Of a stretch of 64,000 bases of DNA, positions 8,025-16,362 are shown in pieces. The stretch spans positions 992,001 through 1,056,000 of the forward strand of contig NZ_LR134476.1 of the NCBI RefSeq assembly GCF_900637955.1, written 5' to 3'. The translations under genes and the position numbers were made by a program. Below the pieces are notes generated by a model. It worked only from the letters and a program-made list of their open reading frames with translations. It was not told the DNA's origin and searched no databases. Source of the DNA: Trueperella bialowiezensis (lineage in GTDB: Bacteria > Actinomycetota > Actinomycetes > Actinomycetales > Actinomycetaceae). The first letter of the stretch is position 1, and every line of letters starts with the position of its first letter.

Positions 8025-10530
8025 TTAGCGCTCCTTCCAAGGCGTCGTCAGGCAACGACAAACCAACGTAGAAGCGGATGCTGTTCGAGACTTTGACGTC
8101 GAGTCCTTCTTTGCGCATGCGACGACCGAACGCGATCGCATTAACCGGGTCGTATCCGTTGGCTTCACACCACCGCTCATAAGCAGCACGCACCCTCGGC
8201 ACCGGCACCTGAAACAAATCCTGATTAACCTCATGGATCGTGCACACTTCCGATACGAACTGGCGGACTGTGTTTTGGTCGGCTTCGTATTCGGAGGTGG
8301 CTATTCGGACGGATTCTGGTTCGCGTAGTCCGTCGTTGAGGTAGTCGAGGGTGCCTTGGATGAGCCAGGCGAGGATGCCGGGGGCTTCGTCCATGAGTGC
8401 TTGTTCTAGGTAGGGGTCGCGGTCGCGTTTAGGGACTGTGTACAGGAATGGGATGAGTCGCATGCGTCTCCACAACGCTGGGCTGCCGCCGCCACGGGTC
8501 TCTAACGTGTTGTTGGTGAGGACGGCTAGCGTATGAGTCGGCTTGAAGGTGAAGAAGTCGCGTCCCATGAACCTTGCGGTGATGTTGTCGCCGCCGGTGA
8601 GTTCTTTGGCTTTGGCTTCAGCAATGCGTTGGCCTTCTTCGAGTTCGGAGATGACGGCTAGGCGGACGCCGGATAGGGCGGCGATTTCGGTGGGGTGCCG
8701 GTTTGCGACTGTGAGGATTTCGGCAGGGCTTGTGGTTGAGTAGCCGGTTTGGCCGATGCCGAGAATATGCTGGACCACATTAAGTAGCGTGGTTTTGCCG
8801 TTGGCTCCGGTTCCGTAGAAGAAGGGTAGGAGTTGTTCTTTGGTTTCGCCGATGATGGCTTGGCCGAGGAAGCGTTGGATGTAGGTGACGAGGTGGGTGT
8901 CGCCCATGAAGATCTCATCAATGAACTGGTTCCACCTGGGGGTTGGTTGTTGCCAGTTGGGTTCGACGGTGGTGGAGCGTAGGCAGAGGATCGCAGGATC
9001 TGGTGGTGTGTGTTGGCCTGTGTGGAGGTTGATGGTTCCTTTGGGTGTGTTTAACGTGTAGGGGTCTGCGTCGAATTGGGTGATGTGGGAGTAGATTCCT
9101 TTGGTGTTGCGGGCAAGCGATAACATGTTGCGGATGGCGTTGGCGGATAGGGAGCGGCGGCGGTGGGTTTCGTCGGCTTTGTCGTCGGTGGGGAGGTTGC
9201 GGGCGAGGGTGCGTGCTGCTTCGATGGCGGCTGCGTTGCCGCCTTCGATGTCCCATTTGGATCCGTCCCAGTGTGCCCACGTGTTGCGTTCTTCGATGTA
9301 TTTGAATTCGTGTTTGTAGGTGTCGGTGAAGCGGAGGGCGTTGCCGTCGTCGGTACGCGTGTACACGTCTGGCTCGACGATGGTGAGCGTGGGCGGCGTC
9401 GTGGGTGTCGTGGCTGCGGGTTGAGGTGCAGCATCAGGCGCAGCGACACTGTCAGTCTCAGTCTCAGTGTGAGTGTCAGTCTGAGTCTCAGTCTGGGTTT
9501 CTGTGGTTTTGCGGGTGATCCACGCATCCAACCCGGTCGTGTCCCGCACGTGCTCAGCCTGCCGCCCATAACCCTTACCGTGCAGGTGTTTAGCCGCTGC
9601 CGAGTGGTCACCACCATGCTCTAACAGCGCGTAGGCGCCGAATTTCGTATAGGGCACCTCAGCCTCGAACATGGTGCTTGTGGTCCAGGCATAGAGTCGG
9701 TCGCGGTCGGCTGCGCGGCCGGTCGACGCGCTGATCCCATGCTTCTTGCCAGGACGCCGCCAGTAGGTCTCGCTGCCGCGTTGAGCGACTGGTGTCCATC
9801 CGTGTGGGGTGAGGATGTCTTCCCACGTGTGTGCAGCTTCAAAGGCGTCGCCGGGGCTAATCCCGGCGTGCGGATCAACCTCAGACAGCGCGCTCACAGG
9901 CCTTGGCCGGGCTGGTTCGCGTTGTGGGGTCTGGTCGAGCGTACGAAACACGGCCAGGACGTCGTCGAGCTCGTCGACCGTGAACGTCCCAGCGGTCTCT
10001 GGACCACCCTGTAAGACCGTCCAGGCGCCTTTCCCAGAATGATGGAACTTGGCTCCGTCGAGGGGTGCGACGACGCTGTAGCCGCCGTTCTCGCGCGTCT
10101 CAGCCAACACTTTGCCGTCAGCGGTGCGGGCGAGCTTCCGGTTACCATGCGTGTTGTCTGGGACGTAGATGTACCAGTGGTGGCCGCCAGACGGCGTGGT
10201 TTCCCACCAACCAAACAAGCGCCGCCATAGGTGTTCGAGCCCGGAGTCTTGAGCAAGCTGGGTTAGTTCGGCAAGATGAGATGCTGCGTTGCCTTCGAGT
10301 TCGATCATCATGAGCCCGTTGGACGTGGCGCCCATAGCGACGGCGATCCCGTAGTCACCACTGTGGAACCATTGGTCGACTTGAGCAGTGGTTAAGTGCT
10401 GGGTTTGGAGTTGTTTCCAGTTGATAGCGGGGCGTTTGTCGCCGCGTTCTGGGTGGTGGGCGTGGATGGGGAGGATGGCGAGCCCGTAGGAGTGTAAGTG
10501 TAGTGCGCGGTCGTGGATCGGGCTGGTCAT
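8017..10530 (-). CDS. Phage primase-polymerase and superfamily 3 helicase fusion
   Basis: An 837-residue replication protein. Residues 1-180 resemble the bifunctional prim-pol domain: conserved KRPAINWK near 32-39 and the acidic pair in MMIELEG at 77 and 79, where D-x-D is more common. A linker near 345-370 is a Thr/Glu/Asp repeat encoded by a TCAGTC-type microsatellite. The C-terminal half is a D5/P4-type superfamily 3 helicase, with Walker A GTGANGKTT near residue 570, the ISELEEGQRI segment, and a conserved TLAVLTNN motif. It should prime and unwind phage DNA at the nearby iterons. Confidence 0.9.
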   Translation of the reverse strand: MTSPIHDRALHLHSYGLAILPIHAHHPERGDKRPAINWKQLQTQHLTTAQVDQWFHSGDYGIAVAMGATSNGLMMIELEGNAASHLAELTQLAQDSGLEHLWRRLFGWWETTPSGGHHWYIYVPDNTHGNRKLARTADGKVLAETRENGGYSVVAPLDGAKFHHSGKGAWTVLQGGPETAGTFTVDELDDVLAVFRTLDQTPQREPARPRPVSALSEVDPHAGISPGDAFEAAHTWEDILTPHGWTPVAQRGSETYWRRPGKKHGISASTGRAADRDRLYAWTTSTMFEAEVPYTKFGAYALLEHGGDHSAAAKHLHGKGYGRQAEHVRDTTGLDAWITRKTTETQTETQTDTHTETETDSVAAPDAAPQPAATTPTTPPTLTIVEPDVYTRTDDGNALRFTDTYKHEFKYIEERNTWAHWDGSKWDIEGGNAAAIEAARTLARNLPTDDKADETHRRRSLSANAIRNMLSLARNTKGIYSHITQFDADPYTLNTPKGTINLHTGQHTPPDPAILCLRSTTVEPNWQQPTPRWNQFIDEIFMGDTHLVTYIQRFLGQAIIGETKEQLLPFFYGTGANGKTTLLNVVQHILGIGQTGYSTTSPAEILTVANRHPTEIAALSGVRLAVISELEEGQRIAEAKAKELTGGDNITARFMGRDFFTFKPTHTLAVLTNNTLETRGGGSPALWRRMRLIPFLYTVPKRDRDPYLEQALMDEAPGILAWLIQGTLDYLNDGLREPESVRIATSEYEADQNTVRQFVSEVCTIHEVNQDLFQVPVPRVRAAYERWCEANGYDPVNAIAFGRRMRKEGLDVKVSNSIRFYVGLSLPDDALEGALND

Positions 10531-10644
10531 ACGGTGTCCTCTTTTTTTCGTCGTCGTTGGTTGTTGTTTTGTCCTGTGCCGGGGAGTTGCACCCCGGTGG
10601 TTGCGCTGGTTCGCTTCACAGGCACCCCCCCGTAGGGGTGGGGG

Positions 10645-11322
10645 TTATTGTTGGCCGCGGAGGGCTTGGATGACGGCCGGGTCGAGGTTGGTGGCCATGG
10701 CGATCGATTGGTTGTCGAGGCCTTGGGCGATGAGTTGGCGGGCGGTGTCTGCTGGAGTAGCCGCCGCCGCGGGTGCAGCCGCTACAGGTGCAGCGGGTGT
10801 GGGTGGGGCTACCGTGGCTGGTGCCACTGGCGCAGCAGGAGCCGCAGGAGCCGCAGGCGCAGCAGGCGCTGGCGTGGGTTCTGCCAGAGCGCCAGCCACG
10901 TTCGCACGCGGAACAATCCGATACTCATAGAGCTTCGTCGCGTTAAACCGAGGGTTCTTCTCGTTCGGCTTCTCACCAGTAAATGTCACTGAGAACTGGT
11001 TACCGGCGGCTAGGGCGGCGTCGGCGTCCAATCCGGTGTCCTTGATGGCTTTCATCAGCGCGGTGCGTTGTTCGCCCCATACTTTGATGTAGATGTTGCC
11101 GAGCTCGTCATCACCCTCAGCAGTCTTGCTGCCGGTGTTGACGGTGACGACGATCTGCATTTTCGGCTTGCCGTCGTCCCAGAAGTCAGGCTTGCCAGTT
11201 GTATAGTCGTTGGCCTGGCGGACTTCGGTGGCGGTGATTATGCCGCCGAGGGTTTCGCCGATGGTTTCGGGTTTGAGTGTGATCCCGTCTGGTGCGAGCA
11301 CGTCGTTGAGTGTCAGAGACAT
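10645..11322 (-). CDS. Phage OB-fold-like ssDNA-binding protein (putative)
   Basis: A 225-residue protein in three parts: an N-terminal beta-rich domain (about residues 1-135) with LGGIITATEVRQ and the IYIKVWGEQRTAL segment, an Ala/Pro linker of about 55 residues, and a short helical tail (DTARQLIAQGLDNQSIAMAT) that could be a protein-protein or HTH-like module. The layout, an OB-like core plus flexible linker and tail, resembles phage single-strand DNA-binding proteins and fits its place between primase and recombination nuclease. This is an inference; no diagnostic motif is seen. Confidence 0.5.
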   Translation of the reverse strand: MSLTLNDVLAPDGITLKPETIGETLGGIITATEVRQANDYTTGKPDFWDDGKPKMQIVVTVNTGSKTAEGDDELGNIYIKVWGEQRTALMKAIKDTGLDADAALAAGNQFSVTFTGEKPNEKNPRFNATKLYEYRIVPRANVAGALAEPTPAPAAPAAPAAPAAPVAPATVAPPTPAAPVAAAPAAAATPADTARQLIAQGLDNQSIAMATNLDPAVIQALRGQQ

Positions 11323-11352
11323 AATTAGTTTCCTTTCAATTAATTGGTTGGG

Positions 11353-11706
11353 TTAGAACAAGGTCGGATGGAAGTAGCCGTCGTTGTGGCGTAGCGTGTG
11401 GAATCCGCGCGGGTAGTCAGGCAGCTTGCTGGCCAGCTTGGTAGAGATCAACGCTTCTCCGGAGTGGTCTGTTCTTTCAGCATCAACAGTGATTGTCAAC
11501 GTGAGCGTGCCTTTGCCTCCGGTTTGGTCACAGCGTGACAGCAGTTTCCGTAGTTCGCCGCTGGCATCCCGGTTAAGTGCACCGTCGTTGAGCAGCGCGA
11601 TGAAATGAGCGAATGGGTTAGAGTATCGAGGGAGTTCACCGGCATCGATGGAGGCAACTTCGCTGCTGGTGTCCTCGTTGAGGACTTCGTTCAAAGTAGA
11701 AGACAT
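11353..11706 (-). CDS. Hypothetical phage protein
   Basis: A 117-residue protein starting at ATG 11706 after AAAGGA. The N-terminus, SSTLNEVLNEDTSS, is like the start of the downstream OB-like protein (SLTLNDVLAPD), so the two may share a short leader motif. The rest has a helical middle and a beta-like TLTLTITVDAERT stretch, ending with GYFHPTLF. No family is recognised. It lies between the nuclease and the OB-like protein in the replication operon. Confidence 0.6.
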   Translation of the reverse strand: MSSTLNEVLNEDTSSEVASIDAGELPRYSNPFAHFIALLNDGALNRDASGELRKLLSRCDQTGGKGTLTLTITVDAERTDHSGEALISTKLASKLPDYPRGFHTLRHNDGYFHPTLF

Positions 11707-11720
11707 AGTCTTGGTTCCTT

Positions 11721-12560
11721 TCATTTGATGTTGAGGACGGAGCCCAGGCTGGTCTGCCCATTGGCGTCCATGTGATAATCGGGGTATTTCGCGCAGTCGT
11801 AACAACCGGCCGCGCGGTCAAGACCACTAATCCACTTGCCGACCTGATCGCTACTGATCGTGGCTAGGGCGTCGATTTGGCGTTGGAAGTGGTTCGCACG
11901 TGCCAACGCCTTGTCGGCAATATCTGGGTTGTATTCGGCGATCCACCAATATCCTTCGTTGAGGGTTGGTTTTTGGCGGGGCATGAAATACACGGCCACA
12001 TGCGACACGTCATAGCCTGCGTTCTCCCAACCGCGTGCGTACAAGTGTGCTTGCACCTCGTACTGCTTGCCGGGGTGCTCGGCGCTTCGCACCTTATCGA
12101 GCGTCCGGTTGCCAACAATCTTCCAGTCCACGGTCATCCCCGTGCTCGTTGCGCCTAACTGGTCGGGTAGGAACAGGTCGGTGGATCCGGTGATGGTCTG
12201 GCTGCCGATTTGGCCGACCGTGACCCGCTGCTCAACCAAACACAACGGCTTATCGCCTTTAGCGACGATCTCGTCGTTAGCCTGTGTGAAGAGTCGCTCG
12301 AGGGTGGCGTGGACGGCGGTGCCGATGAACGGCAGCCATGCTGGTACGGGTTCGTGTTTGTCCCACCCGGCCAGCCGCGCCGCCAAACAATGATCGCAGT
12401 CCATCCCAATCTCCGACGGTCCGATCCTTTTTTGCAGGGATCGGGGTTGGTTGGTGATTTCGTGTTCGATCATGGTTTTGAGCATGCCCATCACCGACTC
12501 CTGGACACTGAGGTCAGGTTGGGCGACCGGTTGCATGACGGGTAGTGTTTGGGCGGTCAC
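11721..12560 (-). CDS. Cas4/RecB-like PD-(D/E)XK nuclease
   Basis: A 279-residue phage nuclease. Motifs in order: MDCDHCLAARLAG (53-65) with two Cys, GTAVHATLERLF (about 80-91), GSTDLFL (first metal ligand), TVDWKI (second motif, D-x-K), YEVQAHLYARGW (Q-x3-Y motif), and C-terminal CYDC followed by YPDYH. The spaced Cys residues at both ends suggest an iron-sulfur cluster as in Cas4 and AddB. It starts with GTG overlapping the previous stop as GTGA. Role: resection or recombination during phage replication. Confidence 0.82.
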   Translation of the reverse strand: MTAQTLPVMQPVAQPDLSVQESVMGMLKTMIEHEITNQPRSLQKRIGPSEIGMDCDHCLAARLAGWDKHEPVPAWLPFIGTAVHATLERLFTQANDEIVAKGDKPLCLVEQRVTVGQIGSQTITGSTDLFLPDQLGATSTGMTVDWKIVGNRTLDKVRSAEHPGKQYEVQAHLYARGWENAGYDVSHVAVYFMPRQKPTLNEGYWWIAEYNPDIADKALARANHFQRQIDALATISSDQVGKWISGLDRAAGCYDCAKYPDYHMDANGQTSLGSVLNIK

Positions 12561-12787
12561 TTATTGGCCTCCTCGTAGTGGGAGTACAGCAGGCGGATCG
12601 GAAACACGTGTTTGGGCAGCGGGTGGTCTAGCCACACTGAACCTGTGGTGCGCCAGAAGAAGAGCCGCTCATCATTGAAGTGGGTGACGTGAAAGATCGC
12701 CGCTTCACCATTGCACATGCGGATGATGTCACCCGGGTGCAGGCGGGCGTCGTCGAGGTAGTCAGGGCTTATGTACTCAAAGGTCAT
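12557..12787 (-). CDS. Hypothetical small phage protein
   Basis: A 76-residue protein with ATGA overlap upstream and GTGA overlap downstream, which strongly supports it as a translated gene. It is beta-rich, with a LHPGDIIRMCNGEAAIFHVTH segment resembling small SH3-like or PH-like barrels. Function unknown; it directly precedes the Cas4-like nuclease and may be its partner. Confidence 0.65.
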   Translation of the reverse strand: MTFEYISPDYLDDARLHPGDIIRMCNGEAAIFHVTHFNDERLFFWRTTGSVWLDHPLPKHVFPIRLLYSHYEEANK

Positions 12788-13086
12788 CGGATGGTCACCG
12801 TGGCCTCGGCCCGGAACTCATCCTGCACATTCTCCGGAACCGCCTTACGATTCAGCTCGGTCACGGTCTGGTACAGGTGCGGGTTGTTTTCTTGCGGGTA
12901 GGTGCGGGCGATTTTCGCCCAGTTGACGCGGCCACGCGTATACACCACTTTGTGACCGGCCACTTCCCCGCCATCAGGCAACGCGGCTGCTAGCAGCGTT
13001 TTGGTTTGTTCCATTTGTTCGGTGATCGTCTCCCGCTGCACTTTGAGTGCCTGGTAGGTGTTCATGAGTTCTTCTGTGGTGGTCAT
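12784..13086 (-). CDS. Phage coiled-coil protein, Gp157-like (tentative)
   Basis: A 100-residue protein. Residues 1-37 form a predicted coiled coil (TYQALKVQRETITEQMEQTK), followed by a short beta hairpin GHKVVYTRGRVNWAKI and a helical end. This coiled coil plus VxYTRGRVNW-type hairpin is seen in small phage proteins near recombination nucleases (Gp157-like). Both ends overlap neighbours by four bases. The family call is tentative. Confidence 0.55.
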   Translation of the reverse strand: MTTTEELMNTYQALKVQRETITEQMEQTKTLLAAALPDGGEVAGHKVVYTRGRVNWAKIARTYPQENNPHLYQTVTELNRKAVPENVQDEFRAEATVTIR

Positions 13087-13226
13087 TTCTTGTTTTCTTT
13101 CTGTTTGAGTTGGGCTATTGCGGACGTTAAGTGGATGCGTACACGGTCTAAGTCGACCGGGTCTTGGCCTAGGAGTGTGAGTGCGGTTTCGCAGTGAAAC
13201 AACGGCAGTCTGTGCGGGCTAGTCAT
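13083..13226 (-). CDS. Very small phage ORF (47 aa) in coupled operon
   Basis: Forty-seven codons from ATG 13226 to TGA 13083-13085. The start lies inside the 3' end of the 105-residue gene and the stop overlaps the next ATG as ATGA, so this frame fills exactly the gap between two real genes. The product is mostly helical (FHCETALTLLGQDPVDLDRV) with a basic Lys/Glu/Asn tail. Function unknown. Confidence 0.6.
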   Translation of the reverse strand: MTSPHRLPLFHCETALTLLGQDPVDLDRVRIHLTSAIAQLKQKENKK

Positions 13227-13536
13227 GGTCGCGCTCGTCGGTGAAGCCAAGGTCGGAGACGTCGTTGACCTTGTCGAGGTCGTCGCACGCGTCTTTGACT
13301 AGCCACGCCTTGACGCTCGCGTCGAGCATGTCGATGGCTGCGGATAGGTTTTTGCGTTCTCGGTTGACCATGCTGCGGAGCAAGTCCATGTCGTCGTCGG
13401 TGATCGTGGACGCGGTCAGGTCGTCGAGCCGGTTGCCAATGTAGTCGTAGGCGATGTTTGCGTCGACGACTGCGTTTGAGGCGAGTCGGAATGCTTCACC
13501 GGGGGTGAGCGGGTCTTTGTGGCTGGTCATCGTCAA
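13219..13536 (-). CDS. Hypothetical acidic phage protein
   Basis: A 105-residue acidic, all-helical protein (LRSMVNRERKNLSAAIDMLD) with an Asp-rich C-terminus. Two starts are possible: TTG at 13536 lies about five bases from AAAGGA, while the ATG at 13530 lies about eleven bases away, so the TTG has the better spacing. It precedes the 47-residue gene with an eight-base overlap. No family is recognised. Confidence 0.6.
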   Translation of the reverse strand: MTMTSHKDPLTPGEAFRLASNAVVDANIAYDYIGNRLDDLTASTITDDDMDLLRSMVNRERKNLSAAIDMLDASVKAWLVKDACDDLDKVNDVSDLGFTDERDHD

Positions 13537-13547
13537 GGGTTTCCTTT

Positions 13548-13712
13548 CTAAATGTGGGGTTTCAGATCATCGACAGCGACCTCGAAGTCATCGATGGTTG
13601 CTTCGAGGAGCCGTTTTTTGACGGCGAGGGAGAGCTCTACGGCTGCCATCTCGGCAGCGGTCAACTCGATTTCTCCTCTGTTGTGGGCGGCGAGTGTCTC
13701 TTCAGGCGTCAT
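13548..13712 (-). CDS. Hypothetical small acidic phage protein
   Basis: A 54-residue acidic helical peptide starting MTPEETLAAHNRGEIEL at ATG 13712, with AAAGGAG eight bases upstream. The open frame continues upstream through 15 more codons, but only inside the previous gene. Its helix-rich, Glu-heavy composition is usual for small early phage regulators. Function unknown. Confidence 0.6.
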   Translation of the reverse strand: MTPEETLAAHNRGEIELTAAEMAAVELSLAVKKRLLEATIDDFEVAVDDLKPHI

Positions 13713-13713
13713 T

Positions 13714-14022
13714 TCAGTCTCCTTTCTTGTTGTGGCGTCGAGCATGCTGGCGTGCATACGACGACTTCGGGTCGTAACAGGCGAACACTACGTATTGGCG
13801 GGGGTCTTCACAGGTGAGTTGGATTGAGGTGGTGATCCCGTGGGTGGCGCAGTAGGCGCGTAGCGAGTTTGGTTCTTGGCGGCTGTCGGGCTGCCACGCA
13901 TCTGCTAGCAACGCCCACCTGCCTGGGTTCCGGTACAGGCTGCGCATCAGCTCGCGCGGAACCATCTGGTTAAACTGCGACCTTGCCTTAAAAGGGTGGA
14001 AGTTTTCGGGCATCCACTTCAT
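13714..14022 (-). CDS. Hypothetical phage protein
   Basis: A 102-residue basic protein with MKWMPENFHPFKARSQFNQM at the start and a Lys/Arg/His-rich end. The central SLYRNPGRWALLADAW segment and VVFACYDPK strand suggest a small alpha/beta fold. The ATG overlaps the stop of the upstream membrane protein by four bases. Function unknown. Confidence 0.6.
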   Translation of the reverse strand: MKWMPENFHPFKARSQFNQMVPRELMRSLYRNPGRWALLADAWQPDSRQEPNSLRAYCATHGITTSIQLTCEDPRQYVVFACYDPKSSYARQHARRHNKKGD

Positions 14023-14300
14023 GGCTGGTTCACCTTCGCTTCAAGCCTGGCGAACCGCTTCTGATAGTAGGCGCGACGTTCCTGCTCAGCCTTGGCTCGG
14101 TAGTAATCAAGCCGCTCATAGTGTGCTCGTTCGGCGTCTGCTGCGTCCTGGTCGAGGACGTGGATCGCGTACAAGACGCCGACGAGGGGAACAAGGCAGA
14201 TGGCCAGCGCTGGCCAGCTAGCGTATTCCCAGGCGCGGCCTGCGACGAATGTCCAGCCGAAAGCGACGGCGATGAGCAGGTTTCTGGCAATCGTGTTCAT
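14019..14300 (-). CDS. Small two-helix membrane protein with coiled-coil tail
   Basis: A 93-residue protein with two transmembrane segments, about residues 6-22 and 29-48, followed by a charged helix rich in Glu, Arg and Tyr (ERAHYERLDYYRAKAEQERR) predicted to form a coiled coil on the cytoplasmic side. This layout is common in early phage membrane proteins such as superinfection-exclusion or inner-membrane anchors. The specific function is not known. Confidence 0.65.
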   Translation of the reverse strand: MNTIARNLLIAVAFGWTFVAGRAWEYASWPALAICLVPLVGVLYAIHVLDQDAADAERAHYERLDYYRAKAEQERRAYYQKRFARLEAKVNQP

Positions 14301-14485
14301 GAGTGGGACTCCTTTTTTGTGTTGACGTATTCGGCGGGTACGTAGGGGGTGCCGTACACGGTTTTGTGGGGGATGGTGCCTGCGCGGATTTCGGCGTGCA
14401 CATCTTCGAGTGGCATGCCGAGCAAGTGGGCCACTGTTGCGGGGTGGTAGTGGTCGGCGATTTCTTCAACGAAAGTGATTTTCAT
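14297..14485 (-). CDS. Small HTH-like phage protein
   Basis: A 62-residue protein from ATG 14485 (AAAGGA upstream). HPATVAHLLGMPLEDVHAEI followed by AGTIPHKTVYGTPYVPAEYV is the pattern of an excisionase/MerR-type winged HTH, with the second half as the wing. It may act in early gene control or excision together with the HTH gene at 14778-14954. Ends overlap neighbours by four bases on both sides. Confidence 0.6.
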   Translation of the reverse strand: MKITFVEEIADHYHPATVAHLLGMPLEDVHAEIRAGTIPHKTVYGTPYVPAEYVNTKKESHS

Positions 14486-14781
14486 TGCGGGGTTTTCCTT
14501 TCTCGGGTTTTTCGGCGGCGGGCTGCCCGTTCGTCGGGGGTTTCTCCGCCATACATGCCATGCAGCGTCCCGGTTTGGAATTTTTCGGCACGGTCCGCAT
14601 ACTGTTGGCACTCTTGGACTACGGGGCAGGTGCTGCAGATTTGGCGGGCTTCAACATAGGTGTCGCCTTTGTATTGGGGGAAGAAAATTTCTGGGTCTGT
14701 TTGCGTGCACACGGCCCGGTTGATCCAGTGGTCACGCTCTAGCCGGGGCGCGTGTGGGTGTAGGTCGGCGTTGATGCTCAT
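14482..14781 (-). CDS. WhiB-family iron-sulfur transcription factor (phage)
   Basis: A 99-residue WhiB-like protein. The four cluster-binding Cys are at 25, 49, 52 and 58 (CX23CX2CX5C), followed by the beta-turn motif GMYGGE at 75-80 and a basic Arg/Lys C-terminal tail that contacts DNA. WhiB proteins are restricted to Actinobacteria and their phages, act as [4Fe-4S] partners of the primary sigma factor, and in some phages block host WhiB function. Its place in the early operon suggests host or phage transcription control. Confidence 0.93.
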   Translation of the reverse strand: MSINADLHPHAPRLERDHWINRAVCTQTDPEIFFPQYKGDTYVEARQICSTCPVVQECQQYADRAEKFQTGTLHGMYGGETPDERAARRRKTRERKTPQ

Positions 14782-14954
14782 CGTTGGTCTCCCACCTCTA
14801 GGTAGTTGGCTGGGATGCGGATGAGGCGGCCGATTTTCTTGTGTGGGATTTCTTTGCGTGCTACGGCTTCGTAGATGCGGTTGACGGGGATGTTGAGCGT
14901 GTCGGCGACCTGGCGTGGGGACAGCCAGCGGGTGGTTGACGTGCGGGTTCGCAT
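14778..14954 (-). CDS. Excisionase-like HTH DNA-binding protein
   Basis: A 58-residue protein from ATG 14954 to a TGA that overlaps the whiB ATG. LSPRQVADTLNIPVNRIYEA followed by IPHKKIGRLIRIPANYL is the classic HTH_17 (excisionase/MerR-like winged helix) pattern with recognition helix and wing. It may act as Xis, bending the attachment site, or as a small regulator of the early operon. Confidence 0.8.
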   Translation of the reverse strand: MRTRTSTTRWLSPRQVADTLNIPVNRIYEAVARKEIPHKKIGRLIRIPANYLEVGDQR

Positions 14955-14956
14955 GG

Positions 14957-15454
14957 CTAGTTCACCTCGCTGGTGGGGATGAGGTCACCGATTGTGACCG
15001 CACGCTTGGCATACATCAACTCCGACAACCGGCCAATCGTGTCCAAGTCAGCATGGAACGACGCAACCGCAGCATCCTTATGCTGACGACGAGCCTCCAA
15101 CCACAGTTGGGCGTCGGCCAACGTCCAAAACCGCAGTGTCTTATCCACCCCAGCAGGGTCACCAGTCGGCAACGCAATCGTCGAGATGGCTTCCACATCC
15201 AACTGGGCATCATCACCAGTGAGGTTGTCAATGATCCGCGTGAAGTTCGTACGAACCAGGTTCTTACGCTTTTCACGCAGGCGGGGCAGCTGGGCGGCCA
15301 CCAGGTTGTCAGCTTCCGCTTCAAGGTCGCGTGGGGCGTGTTCGAGGCGTTGTTTGACTTGGGCTTTCAAATAGGCGCGCGTGTCAGCCGTGGTCACCCC
15401 GTGAGGATGGCGGGCGACGTGAGCGTCATACAGGGCGGTGATGTTGATGGTCAT
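14957..15454 (-). CDS. Hypothetical phage protein
   Basis: A 165-residue mostly helical protein from ATG 15454, which overlaps the ParB-like stop as ATGA. It is rich in long amphipathic helices (DLEAEADNLVAAQLPRLREK) with a WTLADAQLWLEARRQHKDAA segment. No domain is recognised. Its tight coupling with the ParB-like gene suggests they work together. Confidence 0.6.
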   Translation of the reverse strand: MTINITALYDAHVARHPHGVTTADTRAYLKAQVKQRLEHAPRDLEAEADNLVAAQLPRLREKRKNLVRTNFTRIIDNLTGDDAQLDVEAISTIALPTGDPAGVDKTLRFWTLADAQLWLEARRQHKDAAVASFHADLDTIGRLSELMYAKRAVTIGDLIPTSEVN

Positions 15455-16362
15455 TGTAGGTGCTCCTTTAAGCGGGTTAGGTAGTCGATAGCGGTGTTGA
15501 TGAGTGGGATGGTTAGGTGTTCGTGGGGGTCCATGAGTCGGTGTTCGTGGGGGTAGACCTTGGTGTAGATGGTGGTTGCGTAGTCGGCTCCTCCTTGGAA
15601 GGTGGTTAGGGCGGTGTGGATGGCTCGCATGGTGGTGCGGTAGGAGTGGTCGAGTTGTTGTTGTTCTTCGCGTTGTTTGCGGGTTGCCTCGGTCCAAGCG
15701 GCGTGGGCGGTGGGGATGGTCATTTCACCTGAGTCGATGTAGGCCAAGAACTGGGTGGCCGCTGCTTCCGTGAGCTCGTTGAGGAGGCGGGTTTGGCGTT
15801 CGGCTTCGGCTTGTTCGGCTTCGCGTTGGGCGCGGGCTTGGTTGCGTGCCGCGATTTTCGCAGCTTCGGCGGATTGTTTGGCTTGGTTGGCTTCGCGGTA
15901 GGCGGCGTCGAGGGCGAGTGTGCCGGTGATGATGTTGTTGGCGAGGTGGGGTGTGTAGTCGAGAACCACACCAGCCTCGGTGAGGCGTTGACGCCACTGG
16001 CTGCTATTACCGGATCCGGTAATATCGATTGATCCGCGTGTCCAACGTCCGTTACGACGACGCCCATCCTCAGCCAGCACGAGCGCGGTGGCCATTGCCC
16101 TAGCACCGGTCGACATGTGCCTGCGTGACGTGTTGCAGTCGATCACGTACTCGGCTAGGTCCTCGCCGTCGTAGACGACGTAGTCTGGTTGGACGCCTGC
16201 CAGTTCGCACGCCCGGTAGCGGTTGCGTCCGTCGAGGATGCGTCCTTCGCGGTCGGTGACGATGGGTTGGCGTAGTCCGTTCGCGCGGATCGACTCAGCC
16301 AGCTCGGCTAGTTCGTCGTCTGGGAGCATTGGGTATTTGTCTGCGTACGGGTGGGTCCTCAT
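15451..16362 (-). CDS. ParB/Srx-like N-terminal domain protein
   Basis: A 303-residue protein with a ParB-type N-terminal domain: LAESIRANGLRQPIVTDREG then the ParB box ILDGRNRYRACELAG near residue 42-56. It lacks a clear ParB central HTH; instead a long coiled coil rich in Ala/Glu/Arg/Gln spans about 160-215, followed by a helical end. Such proteins in phages may be partition-like, nuclease-like (ParB/RepB/Spo0J) or regulators. It is the second gene of the early operon and overlaps the Cro-like gene. Confidence 0.75.
   Translation of the reverse strand: MRTHPYADKYPMLPDDELAELAESIRANGLRQPIVTDREGRILDGRNRYRACELAGVQPDYVVYDGEDLAEYVIDCNTSRRHMSTGARAMATALVLAEDGRRRNGRWTRGSIDITGSGNSSQWRQRLTEAGVVLDYTPHLANNIITGTLALDAAYREANQAKQSAEAAKIAARNQARAQREAEQAEAERQTRLLNELTEAAATQFLAYIDSGEMTIPTAHAAWTEATRKQREEQQQLDHSYRTTMRAIHTALTTFQGGADYATTIYTKVYPHEHRLMDPHEHLTIPLINTAIDYLTRLKEHLQ

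Noticed and set aside
9430-9500. Short tandem CAGTCT/TCAGTG repeat considered as a CRISPR-like array
   Set aside because: Units are six bases with no spacers, lie inside the primase-helicase gene and encode its Thr/Glu linker.
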